5,397 nucleotides of DNA from Terriglobia bacterium (GTDB taxonomy: Bacteria; Acidobacteriota; Terriglobia; UBA7540): the NCBI GenBank assembly GCA_030040455.1, contig JASHTR010000307.1, positions 1-5,397 of the forward strand, given 5' to 3'. Positions 1-5,397 of the stretch are shown here, piece by piece. The notes below the pieces were generated by a model that was given only the letters and a program-made list of their open reading frames with translations, was not told the DNA's origin and made no database searches. Numbering within the stretch: the first letter of the stretch is position 1; the number at the start of each line of letters is the position of its first letter. The translations under genes were made by a program, and so were the position numbers.

Positions 1-131
1 GAATGCCGATGCACGGCTACGTCACAGAGGGAAGGATAAGGCAGAAGAGAATTTATAGAGTGCAGGGAGGCAACCACATGCTTCAGGCAAGAACGCCGAA
101 TGGCGCACCCAGGTATTCGAAAATTCCAAAT

Positions 132-163
132 TGCGGAGCCGGTTGCGGGAGGCTGCATCCGCA
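132..163 (-). terminator. Possible weak hairpin after the hydrolase remnant
   Basis: Just past the hydrolase stop on the minus strand, TGCGGA (right arm, 158-163 read in reverse) pairs with TCCGCA (132-137). A further GCC/GGC pairing (151-153 with 138-140) follows after a 4-nt bulge, leaving a 10-nt loop. The downstream sequence is AT-rich (ATTTGGAATTTT) but has no clean T run. This is compatible with a weak intrinsic terminator of the hydrolase gene. The bulge and poor T tract make it uncertain. Confidence 0.2.
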
Positions 164-170
164 GTTGCTT

Positions 171-440
171 TTACCAGCGGAAGGGCTCGCCCCAATCCAA
201 GAACTGGTGGAGGAACTCGAACGTCCCGACGCCGTGAATGGTGTGAGGACCGTTGAAATACTCGATGCGAGTGTGGCCGTGCAAGCCGAGCCAGTCATAA
301 TGCCGCCTGGCAGGCCGTTCCCGAAATGTGGGGGCCAGGTCAGACCCGCTTACGCCGATGTCGTGGCTGCACTTGGCGCTTAGACTTTTTTGAGTTCGGC
401 GAGACACGATGATGGGGTCGGCTGGGCGCCAACGCAGCAT
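171..440 (-). pseudogene. C-terminal remnant of an alpha/beta hydrolase (dienelactone hydrolase / acetyl-esterase-like)
   Basis: The frame ends at a TAA at 171-173. Its last ~43 codons (about 171-302) read YDWLGLHGHTRIEYFNGPHT, then IHGVGTFEFLHQFLDW. The pattern 'EYF-GPH-IHG-GTF-FL-LW' is what I recall from the C-terminal end of alpha/beta hydrolases of the dienelactone-hydrolase / acetyl-esterase kind. The His in GPHTIHG would be the catalytic-triad His. The nucleophile serine (GxSxG) and the acid residue are not in the window's open frame. The upstream codons (303-440) show no family resemblance and include a stretch rich in Arg and Ser. Only the tail therefore looks genuine, and the ATG at 438-440 is probably not a true start. 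The remnant is divergent from the small gene starting at 453. Family call is from memory of conserved motifs; the truncation is inferred from missing catalytic parts. Confidence 0.5.
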
Positions 441-452
441 CTGGAGGGATAA

Positions 453-707
453 ATGGGTTTCTTGCGCAATCTCTTCGCTAACAAGCGGGCTGTGAGCAAA
501 CCAGTTTCCGCGGCCAAGGTCAGCCCGGAACTCGGTTTTTTGAAAGCCAAGTCCGAAGAAAAACTAGCATTGCTCCGCTACCTTACTACCTGCGGTCAAA
601 TGAACGCGACGAAACTGGGGGACTATCTTACGATGTTCGAGAAGTTCGGAAACGTGCTCGGACCAGAAAAGAAGGCATATATTCTCAAATCGGCTCCAAG
701 GTGGTGA
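453..707 (+). CDS. Small hypothetical protein, 3'-truncated by transposase DNA
   Basis: This is an 84-codon open frame with a strong Shine-Dalgarno GGAGGG at 442-447, six bases before the ATG, which is the best argument that it is (or was) a real gene. The protein begins MGFLRNLFANKRAVSKPVSA and is basic at the N-terminus. It then has a Lys/Glu/Leu-rich, probably helical stretch containing LALLRYLTTCGQMNATKLGD and FEKFGNVLGPEKKAYI. No signal peptide or membrane helix is evident, and I do not recognise the family. The last codons (KSAPRW, about 690-707) lie in DNA that on the opposite strand encodes the conserved transposase segment WVTTL. The natural C-terminus has therefore been replaced: the gene was cut by the insertion sequence or by a later deletion, and its true length is unknown. 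It is the only plausible plus-strand gene in the window. Confidence 0.45.
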   Translation: MGFLRNLFANKRAVSKPVSAAKVSPELGFLKAKSEEKLALLRYLTTCGQMNATKLGDYLTMFEKFGNVLGPEKKAYILKSAPRW

Positions 708-1614
708 CCCAGATCCACTCCTTGGTCTTGGTCTCCGCTTCTCCGCCGTCCGTAGGGGGCGCCGAATCAGTTTTCTGCGAGCGCACCACCCGCACCGGCT
801 CCGTGACCTGGGGCCAAGAGGTGAGACCGCTCACATCCCACCCGAGGCAGTCGAGGGACCGATAACGGCCCTTTTGCGGCTCGGCGAGAGGAAACAACGC
901 GCCGGCATCTTGGTAGAGGTCCCGGCGTTCGTCCTTCAAAACCACGAGAGCGTGTTTGCGGTGAGCGAGCAGAAAATTCAGGAACGAAGACTGAGCTTAC
1001 AGGCCGTCGGCCAGAACGATTTGAAGGGCGCGGGGGTAAACCTTCAACACTCGCCGAAGTAGGCGCAAGGCGGCGGTCACTTCATCCTCGCCCGGACGCT
1101 GCGGTTCCAGGTCCAGCAACAGGCGGAGGTTCCCAGTGACCAGCATCAACGTCACCTGCCGATGGTAGAACTGAACTCGGTCGCCGCTTTCCAGATGTAC
1201 GATTCGCTGCAGACATCCCGAACAATGACGGCGATAGCTGGCATGATTCTCATGGCCGTCGACCACGGCGAGGTCACAGCCGCGCAGGCCGGGCAAGGCC
1301 TTGTTGCGCTTTGAGCGTGCGTAAATGTGGTGGAGTCCTTCTCTTAACCCCTCTAACCTCAAGACAGCGTAGACTCGCCCCACGGTATCCACACTGCTCA
1401 TCTCGCGCCCCAGCCAGCGTTTCCACGCGGTGCACGGGCGCACTGCCTGGAGGGCATTTAAGCTGCCCAGGCGAGTCCAGAAAAGAATTAAAGCGGCCTC
1501 GACCAGCACAGGGGCAGGAATCAGGGGCCGCGGACGGCGATCCGAGATCGGGGACAAGACGTCGCTCGACAATCCGAAAACTTTATCCGCGTATCGGATC
1601 AGGCGCCGAAGCAT
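685..1614 (-). pseudogene. DDE transposase, internal nonsense codon and missing C-terminus
   Basis: The gene starts at ATG 1614, four bases after the DUF6788 stop, and reads 205 codons to a TAA at 997-999. The same frame then continues without interruption as AQSSFLNFLLAHRKHALVVL and KDERRDLYQDAG to WIWVTTL near 697. In the family I recall, the residue at the stop is normally Tyr (ADGLYAQ...), so one base change (TAT/TAC to TAA) explains it. Visible features are the N-terminal helical region (VEAALILFWTRLGSLNALQA), an Asp in VVDGHE (residue 119), a zinc-like HCSGC (130-134), YHRQVTLMLV (150-159) and the second Asp in LADGL (residue 203). The third acidic catalytic residue would lie in the lost C-terminal part. 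A short split protein from 943-945 (GTG) could in theory be made but would lack both Asp residues. The final EPI plus stop (685-696) is probably chimeric sequence from the junction. Confidence 0.85.
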
Positions 1615-1618
1615 CGTT

Positions 1619-1942
1619 CTACTCCTTTCTCTCCAACAGGTGCTTCCACTCCCCCTCCGAGAGCTCCTCGATCAGGTGCTGCATCTCCTGGTGATTCCGG
1701 ACGGCTTGACGCACGCGCTCTTCCCAGGCTTTAGGGACACACCACTGGCGCAATTGCCCCCGATGGCTTTGGACCAGATAGAGAGACGCGTGCAGTTCGC
1801 CCCGCGCGCAATGGCAGTTGGGCTTGCCGCAACGGCCGTGGCGCAACGAGAGCGTCCCACGTAAGAAGCGCTGCGTATGCGCGATCTGAGCCAGGCGCGA
1901 GCGGCGGCGGCGCTCGGCGTCCGTGAAACTGGAGCGAGCCAT
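1619..1942 (-). CDS. DUF6788-type IS accessory protein (107 aa)
   Basis: The protein starts MARSSFTDAERRRRSRLAQI with a basic, probably helical N-terminus. Residues ~24-50 carry a conserved core (QRFLRGTLSLR, then GRCGKPNCHCARGELHASLY) with Cys spacing CxxxxCxC that suggests a small metal- or nucleic-acid-binding module. A Glu-rich tail (EELSEGEWKHLLERKE) follows. This matches DUF6788-type small proteins, which I know as neighbours of transposase genes; their biochemical role is unknown. The ATG at 1940-1942 has a good Shine-Dalgarno (GGAAAGGG) on the minus strand, and the promoter lies directly upstream. The stop is four bases before the transposase ATG, implying co-transcription and probably translational coupling. 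The frame looks intact even though its partner transposase is broken. A role as transposase cofactor or DNA-end binder is inference. Confidence 0.85.
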   Translation of the reverse strand: MARSSFTDAERRRRSRLAQIAHTQRFLRGTLSLRHGRCGKPNCHCARGELHASLYLVQSHRGQLRQWCVPKAWEERVRQAVRNHQEMQHLIEELSEGEWKHLLERKE

Positions 1943-1953
1943 GGTCCCTTTCC

Positions 1954-1982
1954 TGTCTTATACGTATACAATATATAAGACA
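1954..1982. repeat. 9-bp perfect inverted repeat overlapping the IS promoter
   Basis: TGTCTTATA at 1954-1962 pairs perfectly with TATAAGACA at 1974-1982 across an 11-nt centre. A separate 10-bp palindrome TATACGTATA sits at 1959-1968. The repeat covers the promoter spacer, the -10 box and the likely start site. This is the geometry of an operator for a dimeric repressor or of a leader hairpin. No repressor for it is evident here; autoregulation by the DUF6788 protein is only a hypothesis. Confidence 0.5.
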
Positions 1983-1996
1983 ACACGCCTTGTCAA
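1968..1996 (-). promoter_or_regulatory. Sigma70-like promoter of the insertion-sequence operon
   Basis: On the minus strand a perfect -35 box TTGACA (1996-1991) is followed either by TATTGT at 17-bp spacing (1973-1968) or by TATATT at 15-bp spacing (1975-1970). The latter is the closer match to TATAAT but the spacing is short. The predicted start lies about 20 bases before the Shine-Dalgarno of the DUF6788 gene, giving a short leader. The surrounding AT-rich run supports a promoter. Confidence 0.5.
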
Positions 1997-2066
1997 CCCC
2001 TGAAAACGAATACGAATCTGCTTCCATACGAGAGAAAAAGGATAAATATGAGCGAAGGAAGGGGTT

Positions 2067-2117
2067 AACTCAGGTTAGAAACGGCGGATGCGGAATCGCT
2101 GGATCTACCCCTGAGTT
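2067..2117. repeat. 8-bp inverted repeat spanning the amidohydrolase/IS junction
   Basis: AACTCAGG at 2067-2074 is the exact reverse complement of CCTGAGTT at 2110-2117, separated by 35 nt. The pair brackets the point (about 2102) where amidohydrolase similarity ends. It could be part of an IS end or a recombination scar, but an 8-bp match at this distance can also arise by chance. Confidence 0.3.
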
Positions 2118-2378
2118 CCTTGCCTGATCCAAAAAGGCGTCGGGACTGGCGACGTGGGGATTCATGTCGCTAGGTGTAAATGATGGAGCAAGCGGGAATC
2201 GATCGAAATTATCTGTCCACACGTGCACATGCGCATCGATGAATCCATGTAGTTCGTTTCGACTTGTGGATTCTGAACTACGATCTCTCGTGTCAGGTCC
2301 TGTACGATCGCTCGAATTAGGTTGGTTCAAGTCTGTCTTTCCGTCGTCAACCTGTTGAACATTATTGTAAAACATCAT
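2070..2378 (-). pseudogene. N-terminal fragment of an amidohydrolase (Amidohydro_2, TIM-barrel metal-dependent hydrolase)
   Basis: After a variable hydrophilic leader of ~45 residues, the frame reads HGFIDAHVHVWTDNFDRFPL followed by APSFTPSD and QARNSGVD. This is the classic start of amidohydrolase family 2 proteins, where the HVH pair (residues 50 and 52 counting from the ATG at 2376-2378) supplies metal ligands. Similarity stops after SGVD (2103-2105); the next ten codons to the stop at 2070 look foreign. A full-length member is roughly 270-350 residues, so about two thirds is missing, including the remaining metal ligands. Two tandem ATGs (2376-2378, 2373-2375) overlap the last codons of the M20 gene by 14-17 bases. 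This suggests translational coupling in an operon, although no strong Shine-Dalgarno is visible and a downstream TTG start is possible. The gene was evidently interrupted by the insertion sequence; no other part of it lies in the window. Confidence 0.75.
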
Positions 2379-3591
2379 ACGCAGCGAGAGCGTAGATCTT
2401 GCAAGCCTGGATGATGCTGTTGACTCCCACCCATTCGTTGGGCCCATGGGCGAGTGAGATCATGCCAGCGCCAAATGCAGGAATGGTCGGAATTCCGGCT
2501 TCGAGCTGAAATTTGGGCGCATCCGTAGCGGCTGGGTAGATGCTTAAAGGAGGACAAAAACCCAAGACATCCTTTGATGCGCTCACCAGGGCCTTGACAA
2601 GCGGCAGATCCTCGCTCACCTCGATCGGATCAATCCAATCAAGGGGCGGAGGCTCGATCTCCAGTTCCACCCTAAGAGAAGGGTCCGCAATTTGCCGCTG
2701 ACCGAGGAAATCATGGATATCTTTGATTAAGGTCTCTTTCTTCATTCCTGGCAGAGTTCGGATGTCCACGCCGAACTCTGCGTATCCGGGATAAACGCCA
2801 AAATATACCCCGCCCTTCAGGCGCACTCCGAGATTTACGGTTACACCGTTAGGAGTTAGTGGGTTGGGTTCGTAATTGAGCTTCAAATCACGGCTCATCC
2901 TGAGCATTAAATCCGAGAGTTTAAGACTCGCGTTTACTGAGGGAAAGCGATCTGAAAGACTGCTGTGCATCTGGGTGCCGGAGACCTTTACGGTAAAGCA
3001 ACACAGACCGCGGCTTCCGACGTGCAGATATTCCCATTCCCGGTTTATTCCGGGCGGCTCTCCAATCAACGCCATATCGGCCTTGAGTCCGTATTCCGCT
3101 GCCAAATAATGTGCGCCATACTTGCCGCCTCCTTCCTCGTCCGCGACGAATGCCAGCACTAAATCTCCTTCGAGAGGGCCCACCTGTCTGAGGGCGGCCG
3201 CTGCATATACAAATGCCGCCACAGCGGCTTTCATGTCCGAAGCGCCGAGGCCATAAAGTTTGCCATCTTTCAAAGCAGGACTGAAAGGGTCGGACTCCCA
3301 TTGTTTTTGCGAATCGCCAACGGGCTTCGTGTCGGTGTGCGCGACATAAAGCACAATCGGTTTGCCAGTCGTCCCACGAAGTCGATATAGAACATTCGGT
3401 CTTTCCGGTATTTTGCCGATGATCACCGCTCCCTTCAAGCCTACACTCTCGAGTTCTTCCGAGAGGACGCTTGTGATTTTCCGTTCGTCACCTGGAGGGT
3501 TGAAGCTGGGTGTCGAAATCAACTTGCCCGTGAAATCAATTATCTCTTGCCGATGATTATCTATCCACTTTAGAAGTCCATTCTGGTGCAT
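2362..3591 (-). CDS. M20-family metallopeptidase/deacylase (ArgE/DapE/ACY1/CPG2-like)
   Basis: This is an intact cytosolic enzyme of ~409 residues, the usual length for a two-domain M20 hydrolase with two zinc ions, cleaving N-acyl amino acid or small peptide amide bonds. Numbering from a GTG at 3606 (five residues longer), the residues seen are His90 and Asp92 in VAHTDT, bridging Asp124 in GASDMKAA, catalytic Glu157 and ligand Glu158 in VADEEGG, Glu183 in IGEPPG, and the last ligand His387 in LAHGPNEW. The lid/dimerisation domain (about 195-305) contains GSRGLCCFTVKVSG and the His in MHSS. No signal peptide is present. I prefer ATG 3589-3591, which has AAGAG six bases upstream; the GTG at 3604-3606 has its only AGG too close. 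The exact substrate cannot be told: the sequence does not separate ArgE (acetylornithine), DapE (succinyl-diaminopimelate) or carboxypeptidase G2 types. The lack of lysine or arginine genes nearby and the LysR and amidohydrolase neighbours favour a catabolic role. Confidence 0.95.
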   Translation of the reverse strand: MHQNGLLKWIDNHRQEIIDFTGKLISTPSFNPPGDERKITSVLSEELESVGLKGAVIIGKIPERPNVLYRLRGTTGKPIVLYVAHTDTKPVGDSQKQWESDPFSPALKDGKLYGLGASDMKAAVAAFVYAAAALRQVGPLEGDLVLAFVADEEGGGKYGAHYLAAEYGLKADMALIGEPPGINREWEYLHVGSRGLCCFTVKVSGTQMHSSLSDRFPSVNASLKLSDLMLRMSRDLKLNYEPNPLTPNGVTVNLGVRLKGGVYFGVYPGYAEFGVDIRTLPGMKKETLIKDIHDFLGQRQIADPSLRVELEIEPPPLDWIDPIEVSEDLPLVKALVSASKDVLGFCPPLSIYPAATDAPKFQLEAGIPTIPAFGAGMISLAHGPNEWVGVNSIIQACKIYALAAYDVLQ

Positions 3592-3641
3592 AACCGACTC
3601 TTGCACATCCTGTTTGAAGTCAGTAGATCAGACACTCCATT

Positions 3642-3663
3642 CCTGCCATACTCAACCGGCAGG
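3642..3663. repeat. 6-bp hairpin in the leader of the M20 gene
   Basis: CCTGCC (3642-3647) and GGCAGG (3658-3663) form a perfect 6-bp GC-rich stem with a 10-nt loop. It lies just downstream of the predicted promoter and within the untranslated leader. There is no T run after it on the minus strand, so it is not a convincing terminator. It could stabilise the mRNA or be a protein site, or be chance. Confidence 0.35.
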
Positions 3664-3677
3664 GGGCAAACAGAATT

Positions 3678-3706
3678 ATCTTACCGATGCTGTCTAATAT
3701 CGTCAA
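3678..3706 (-). promoter_or_regulatory. Sigma70-like promoter upstream of the M20 gene
   Basis: On the minus strand TTGACG (3706-3701, five of six consensus bases) is followed after exactly 17 bases by TAAGAT (3683-3678, four of six). The predicted start near 3671 leaves a leader of about 80 nt before the M20 ATG. It sits in the 138-bp gap between the LysR stop and the M20 start, so the enzyme genes could be transcribed separately from the regulator. A natural reading is that the LysR protein acts here, but no clear T-N11-A operator was singled out. Confidence 0.45.
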
Positions 3707-3729
3707 AGGAACGTTTCTGAGTTCTTTGC

Positions 3730-4671
3730 CTATGTACCGGGAGGGGATTCCTCTCCCTTGGGTTCTTCCAATGGGGCAAGAAATATAGGATGCGAAGAAC
3801 CCACCCGATCTCTGCAAAGCTGGAGAAATTGGTCGTAGGGTTCAGGGAGTTTTTCCAGTGTGGTTTTGCAAACGATGCCCACCTCGCGACAAAGCGGGTG
3901 CCCCAAAATCCGCAAATGATGCAGTTTGTGACGAGAGGCCCTAAGCTTTGATAAGAATGCGATTCCAACGCCACCGCACACAGCACTTTCTATCGCCTCT
4001 TCGTTCTCGAGCTCTAGACGCACAATTGGAGATAGCCCGATTTTGCTGAAGAAATGGTCCAGAGCCCGGCGAAACCCGCTGCCTCTTGGGTACAAAATCA
4101 TAGGAAAGTTTTGCAATTCACGTGGCTGCACAGCCTTCTTTTTCGCGAACGGGTGGCGATTATTAACGACGACTAGAAACTCCTCTCGATAAAGTGGCTG
4201 CACGACCAACCCTCGCCCCTCGACGGGTAGAGCGACCAAGCCGATATCAATTGTCCCATCACGAATTTCTTCCACGATTGCGTCCGCGAGGCCCGTCGTG
4301 ATCAATAATGAAAGCTTTGGATGTTTATTCTTGAATTTCTCCAAAATGGGTGGAAGAAAGGATGATAACGTAGTCGTGGATGTCCCAACGTGAATACGCA
4401 AAGCAGGAAACTGTGAAACTTCCAAAACGCGCTGGGCTGCATCTGACACTTGGTTTAGTATCGCCTTAGCGCGAGGGAAGAGGACCTGCCCTGCCTCGGT
4501 CAGGGTCACCTGCTTTCCTCTCCTAACGAAAAGTCGACAATGTAGCTCCTCTTCTAGGAGCGCAATCTGGCGACTTATTGCTGAATGTGAGATAAACAGT
4601 TTTGTTCCAGCCTTCGTGAATCCGCCAAGTTCTGCTACCGTGTTGAACATTTGTAGTTGACGGATATCCAT
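3730..4671 (-). CDS. LysR-family transcriptional regulator
   Basis: At 313 residues this is the standard LysR length. Residues 1-60 form the winged helix-turn-helix (MDIRQLQMFNTVAELGGFTK, then SHSAISRQIALLEEEL and LFVRRGKQVTLTEAG). The linker helix runs to about residue 90. The rest is a two-lobe periplasmic-binding-like effector domain, recognisable from LRIHVGTSTTTLSSFLPPIL, DGTIDIGLVALPVEG, NNRHPFAKK and AVCGGVGIAFLS. The start ATG 4669-4671 has a strong Shine-Dalgarno (GGAAGGG) six bases upstream. The frame is intact. It is encoded in the same direction as the M20 gene, unlike the divergent layout typical of LysR regulators, with a separate promoter candidate between them. The likely role is inducible control of the M20/amidohydrolase genes in response to their substrate or product (inference). 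The 112-bp gap upstream, back to the transposase remnant, holds a small GGGC-GCA-GCCC hairpin (4705-4715) but no obvious promoter. Confidence 0.97.
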   Translation of the reverse strand: MDIRQLQMFNTVAELGGFTKAGTKLFISHSAISRQIALLEEELHCRLFVRRGKQVTLTEAGQVLFPRAKAILNQVSDAAQRVLEVSQFPALRIHVGTSTTTLSSFLPPILEKFKNKHPKLSLLITTGLADAIVEEIRDGTIDIGLVALPVEGRGLVVQPLYREEFLVVVNNRHPFAKKKAVQPRELQNFPMILYPRGSGFRRALDHFFSKIGLSPIVRLELENEEAIESAVCGGVGIAFLSKLRASRHKLHHLRILGHPLCREVGIVCKTTLEKLPEPYDQFLQLCRDRVGSSHPIFLAPLEEPKGEESPPGT

Positions 4672-4783
4672 TTTGACCCTTCCAGGCTCATCGCCACTCT
4701 GCTGGGGCGCAGCCCTAGCCCAACTTCCACGGTCGGCGGAGTGAAGTGGTGGATTTGCAATAGGTTAGCATTTCATTCCGTCA

Positions 4784-5323
4784 CTATAAATGGATTTCGT
4801 GCCACGTTTTCGCGGGCTTCATAACCTCCGTCGGAATCCTCAGAGTCGAATAGATTTCCCGATGGATCGGTTCCGGCGTCGTTCCCTTGCGGATTTTCAG
4901 AATCTTGCCGTCTGCCATCGGCAGCACCACCGTAACCACCTGATGCGTGCTCAGTTGCTGGCGCAAGCTCCACCACGACGTGTGCACTCCCCGATCCAGG
5001 AACCGCTTCTCGATGGCCACGAGCAGGTAATAAGCCAGGACGCAGAGAAAGATATGCGTTTGCACGCGATTTTCGAGCTGATGAAAAATGGGCCGCTCGG
5101 CGAGCAAACTCTTCATTGCCCGGAACGCCGCTTCTACCCGGGTGAGCAAAATATAGGTGCGCCAGATTTCATCGGCACTCAAATCCTGCCGATCGGTCCT
5201 CAGTACATAGCCCCCGTCCAACTCTTGGGCGACCGCCTTCTTCTCCTGGTCCTCAGGCGCCTTTGCGGGGTTGCCTGTAAGGGCTCTGCGGCCTTGATCC
5301 GGGGCGGCGGTTGGGCGGGGAGC
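4784..5323 (-). pseudogene. IS1634-family (IS4-superfamily) transposase, C-terminal fragment
   Basis: The open frame ends at TAG 4784-4786. From about 5250 down it reads like the C-terminal part of an IS1634-type transposase: LDGGYVLRTDRQDLSADEIW, then YILLTRVEAAFRAMKS, RPIFHQLENRVQTHIFLCVL, STHQVVTVVLP, IRKGTTPEPIHREIY and IPTEVMKP. The Glu in RVEAAFRAMK, six residues before Lys, fits the catalytic Glu of the IS4 superfamily YREK signature. The two catalytic Asp residues and the whole N-terminal domain are absent; an in-frame TAA at 5324-5326 closes the frame upstream. Codons from about 5250 to 5323 (for example EDQEKKAVAQE) are only plausible continuation. No ATG start exists in the conserved part; the TTG at 5219-5221 is Leu in the family. 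The protein cannot be active. It points towards the LysR gene and ends 112 bp before its start. Confidence 0.8.
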
Positions 5324-5397
5324 TTAAGCCCCAATCGGTGCAGGATCAGTTGCTGCTCCGGTTCCGGTTGCGTATAACGCGGCATGATCAGCCACCG
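5200..5397 (-). pseudogene. Out-of-frame coding fragment at the window edge, probably transposase-derived
   Basis: A different minus-strand frame is open from the window edge down to a stop at 5200-5202. It begins RWLIMPRYTQPEPEQQLILH and continues RLGLKLPAQPPPRI before turning into an Arg-rich, unlikely sequence (RLRTRRRRRSP) after about 5290. The part from 5397 to about 5295 has a natural amino-acid composition, and 'EPEQQLILHRLGLKLP' resembles the tails of several transposases. It either belongs to the same IS1634 gene before a frameshift or is the end of another element joined here. The junction would lie around 5250-5300. The upstream part is outside the window. Confidence 0.35.

Larger units (their letters stand above)
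697..2102 (-). mobile_element. Truncated insertion sequence carrying a DUF6788 gene and a DDE transposase gene
   Basis: The unit comprises a promoter, a DUF6788 small gene and a transposase gene, all read on the minus strand. The low-coordinate boundary is near 690-700, where transposase homology stops after WVTTL and the coding frame of the 453 gene takes over. The C-terminal third of the transposase and the terminal inverted repeat on that side are missing. The high-coordinate boundary is placed by the loss of amidohydrolase similarity after SGVD (codon at 2103-2105). The true IS tip could lie anywhere from about 2000 to 2102. No second copy of the end exists in the window, so terminal inverted repeats and target duplications cannot be determined. 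With a nonsense codon and no C-terminus in the transposase, the element is judged immobile. Confidence 0.7.

Noticed and set aside
3..383. Plus-strand open frame of 126 codons at the left edge
   Set aside because: It is antisense to the hydrolase tail with recognisable conserved motifs, has no Shine-Dalgarno and has no recognisable protein features.
1311..1864. Two long plus-strand open frames (1311-1694 and 1430-1864)
   Set aside because: Both lie antisense to the transposase and DUF6788 genes, whose protein motifs are clear. Their translations are Arg/Ser/Pro-rich shadow sequence.
2921..3301. 126-codon minus-strand open frame inside the M20 gene
   Set aside because: It overlaps the catalytic core of the M20 gene in another frame, and the Arg-rich translation is typical of a frame shadow.
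4790..5377. 195-codon plus-strand open frame at the right end
   Set aside because: It is antisense to the IS1634 transposase fragment, and its translation lacks family features. Long antisense frames are common opposite GC-rich genes.
1..5397. CRISPR array, toxin-antitoxin pair, retron or other defence system
   Set aside because: No spaced direct repeats were seen, no reverse transcriptase or nuclease motifs, and no small paired genes other than the IS-linked DUF6788/transposase pair.

Overview
The window reads as an accessory, insertion-sequence-scarred stretch of a bacterial chromosome. Two intact metabolic/regulatory genes (about 3.0 to 4.7 kb of the window's right half) are hemmed in on both sides by decayed transposase genes and by host genes that have lost an end. 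No rRNA, tRNA, CRISPR array, replication origin or phage module was seen. The organism cannot be named from this sequence. Ordinary bacterial start sites, sigma70-like promoters and IS-rich, catabolism-flavoured content suggest a free-living soil or sediment bacterium, which is inference only.

Left part (1-707). The minus strand carries the C-terminal end of an alpha/beta hydrolase (catalytic-His-like motif GPHTIHG). Divergent from it, on the plus strand, is the start of a small unrecognised gene with a good ribosome binding site. That gene runs straight into transposase DNA near 690-700, so its 3' part is lost.

Insertion-sequence remnant (about 697-2102, minus strand). A promoter with a 9-bp inverted repeat across its -10 region precedes a DUF6788-type small protein gene. 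Four bases later comes a DDE transposase gene. The transposase has an in-frame TAA two codons after its second catalytic Asp and lacks its C-terminal third, so the element is almost certainly dead.

Host cluster (about 2070-4671, all minus strand). In transcription order there is a LysR-family regulator, an M20-family metallopeptidase/deacylase with all its metal-binding residues, and the first ~90 codons of an amidohydrolase (Amidohydro_2 type). The amidohydrolase start overlaps the end of the M20 gene. A sigma70-like promoter lies between the LysR and M20 genes. This looks like a small regulated catabolic unit (hydrolysis of an N-acyl or amide compound is the inference) whose last gene was cut by the insertion sequence.

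Right edge (4784-5397, minus strand). Here lies the C-terminal part of an IS1634/IS4-superfamily transposase, preceded in another frame by what looks like a piece of a second coding segment.

I found no convincing undescribed defence or other novel system. The most informative points are the IS-made gene truncations, the premature stop in the transposase, and the LysR-M20-amidohydrolase arrangement.
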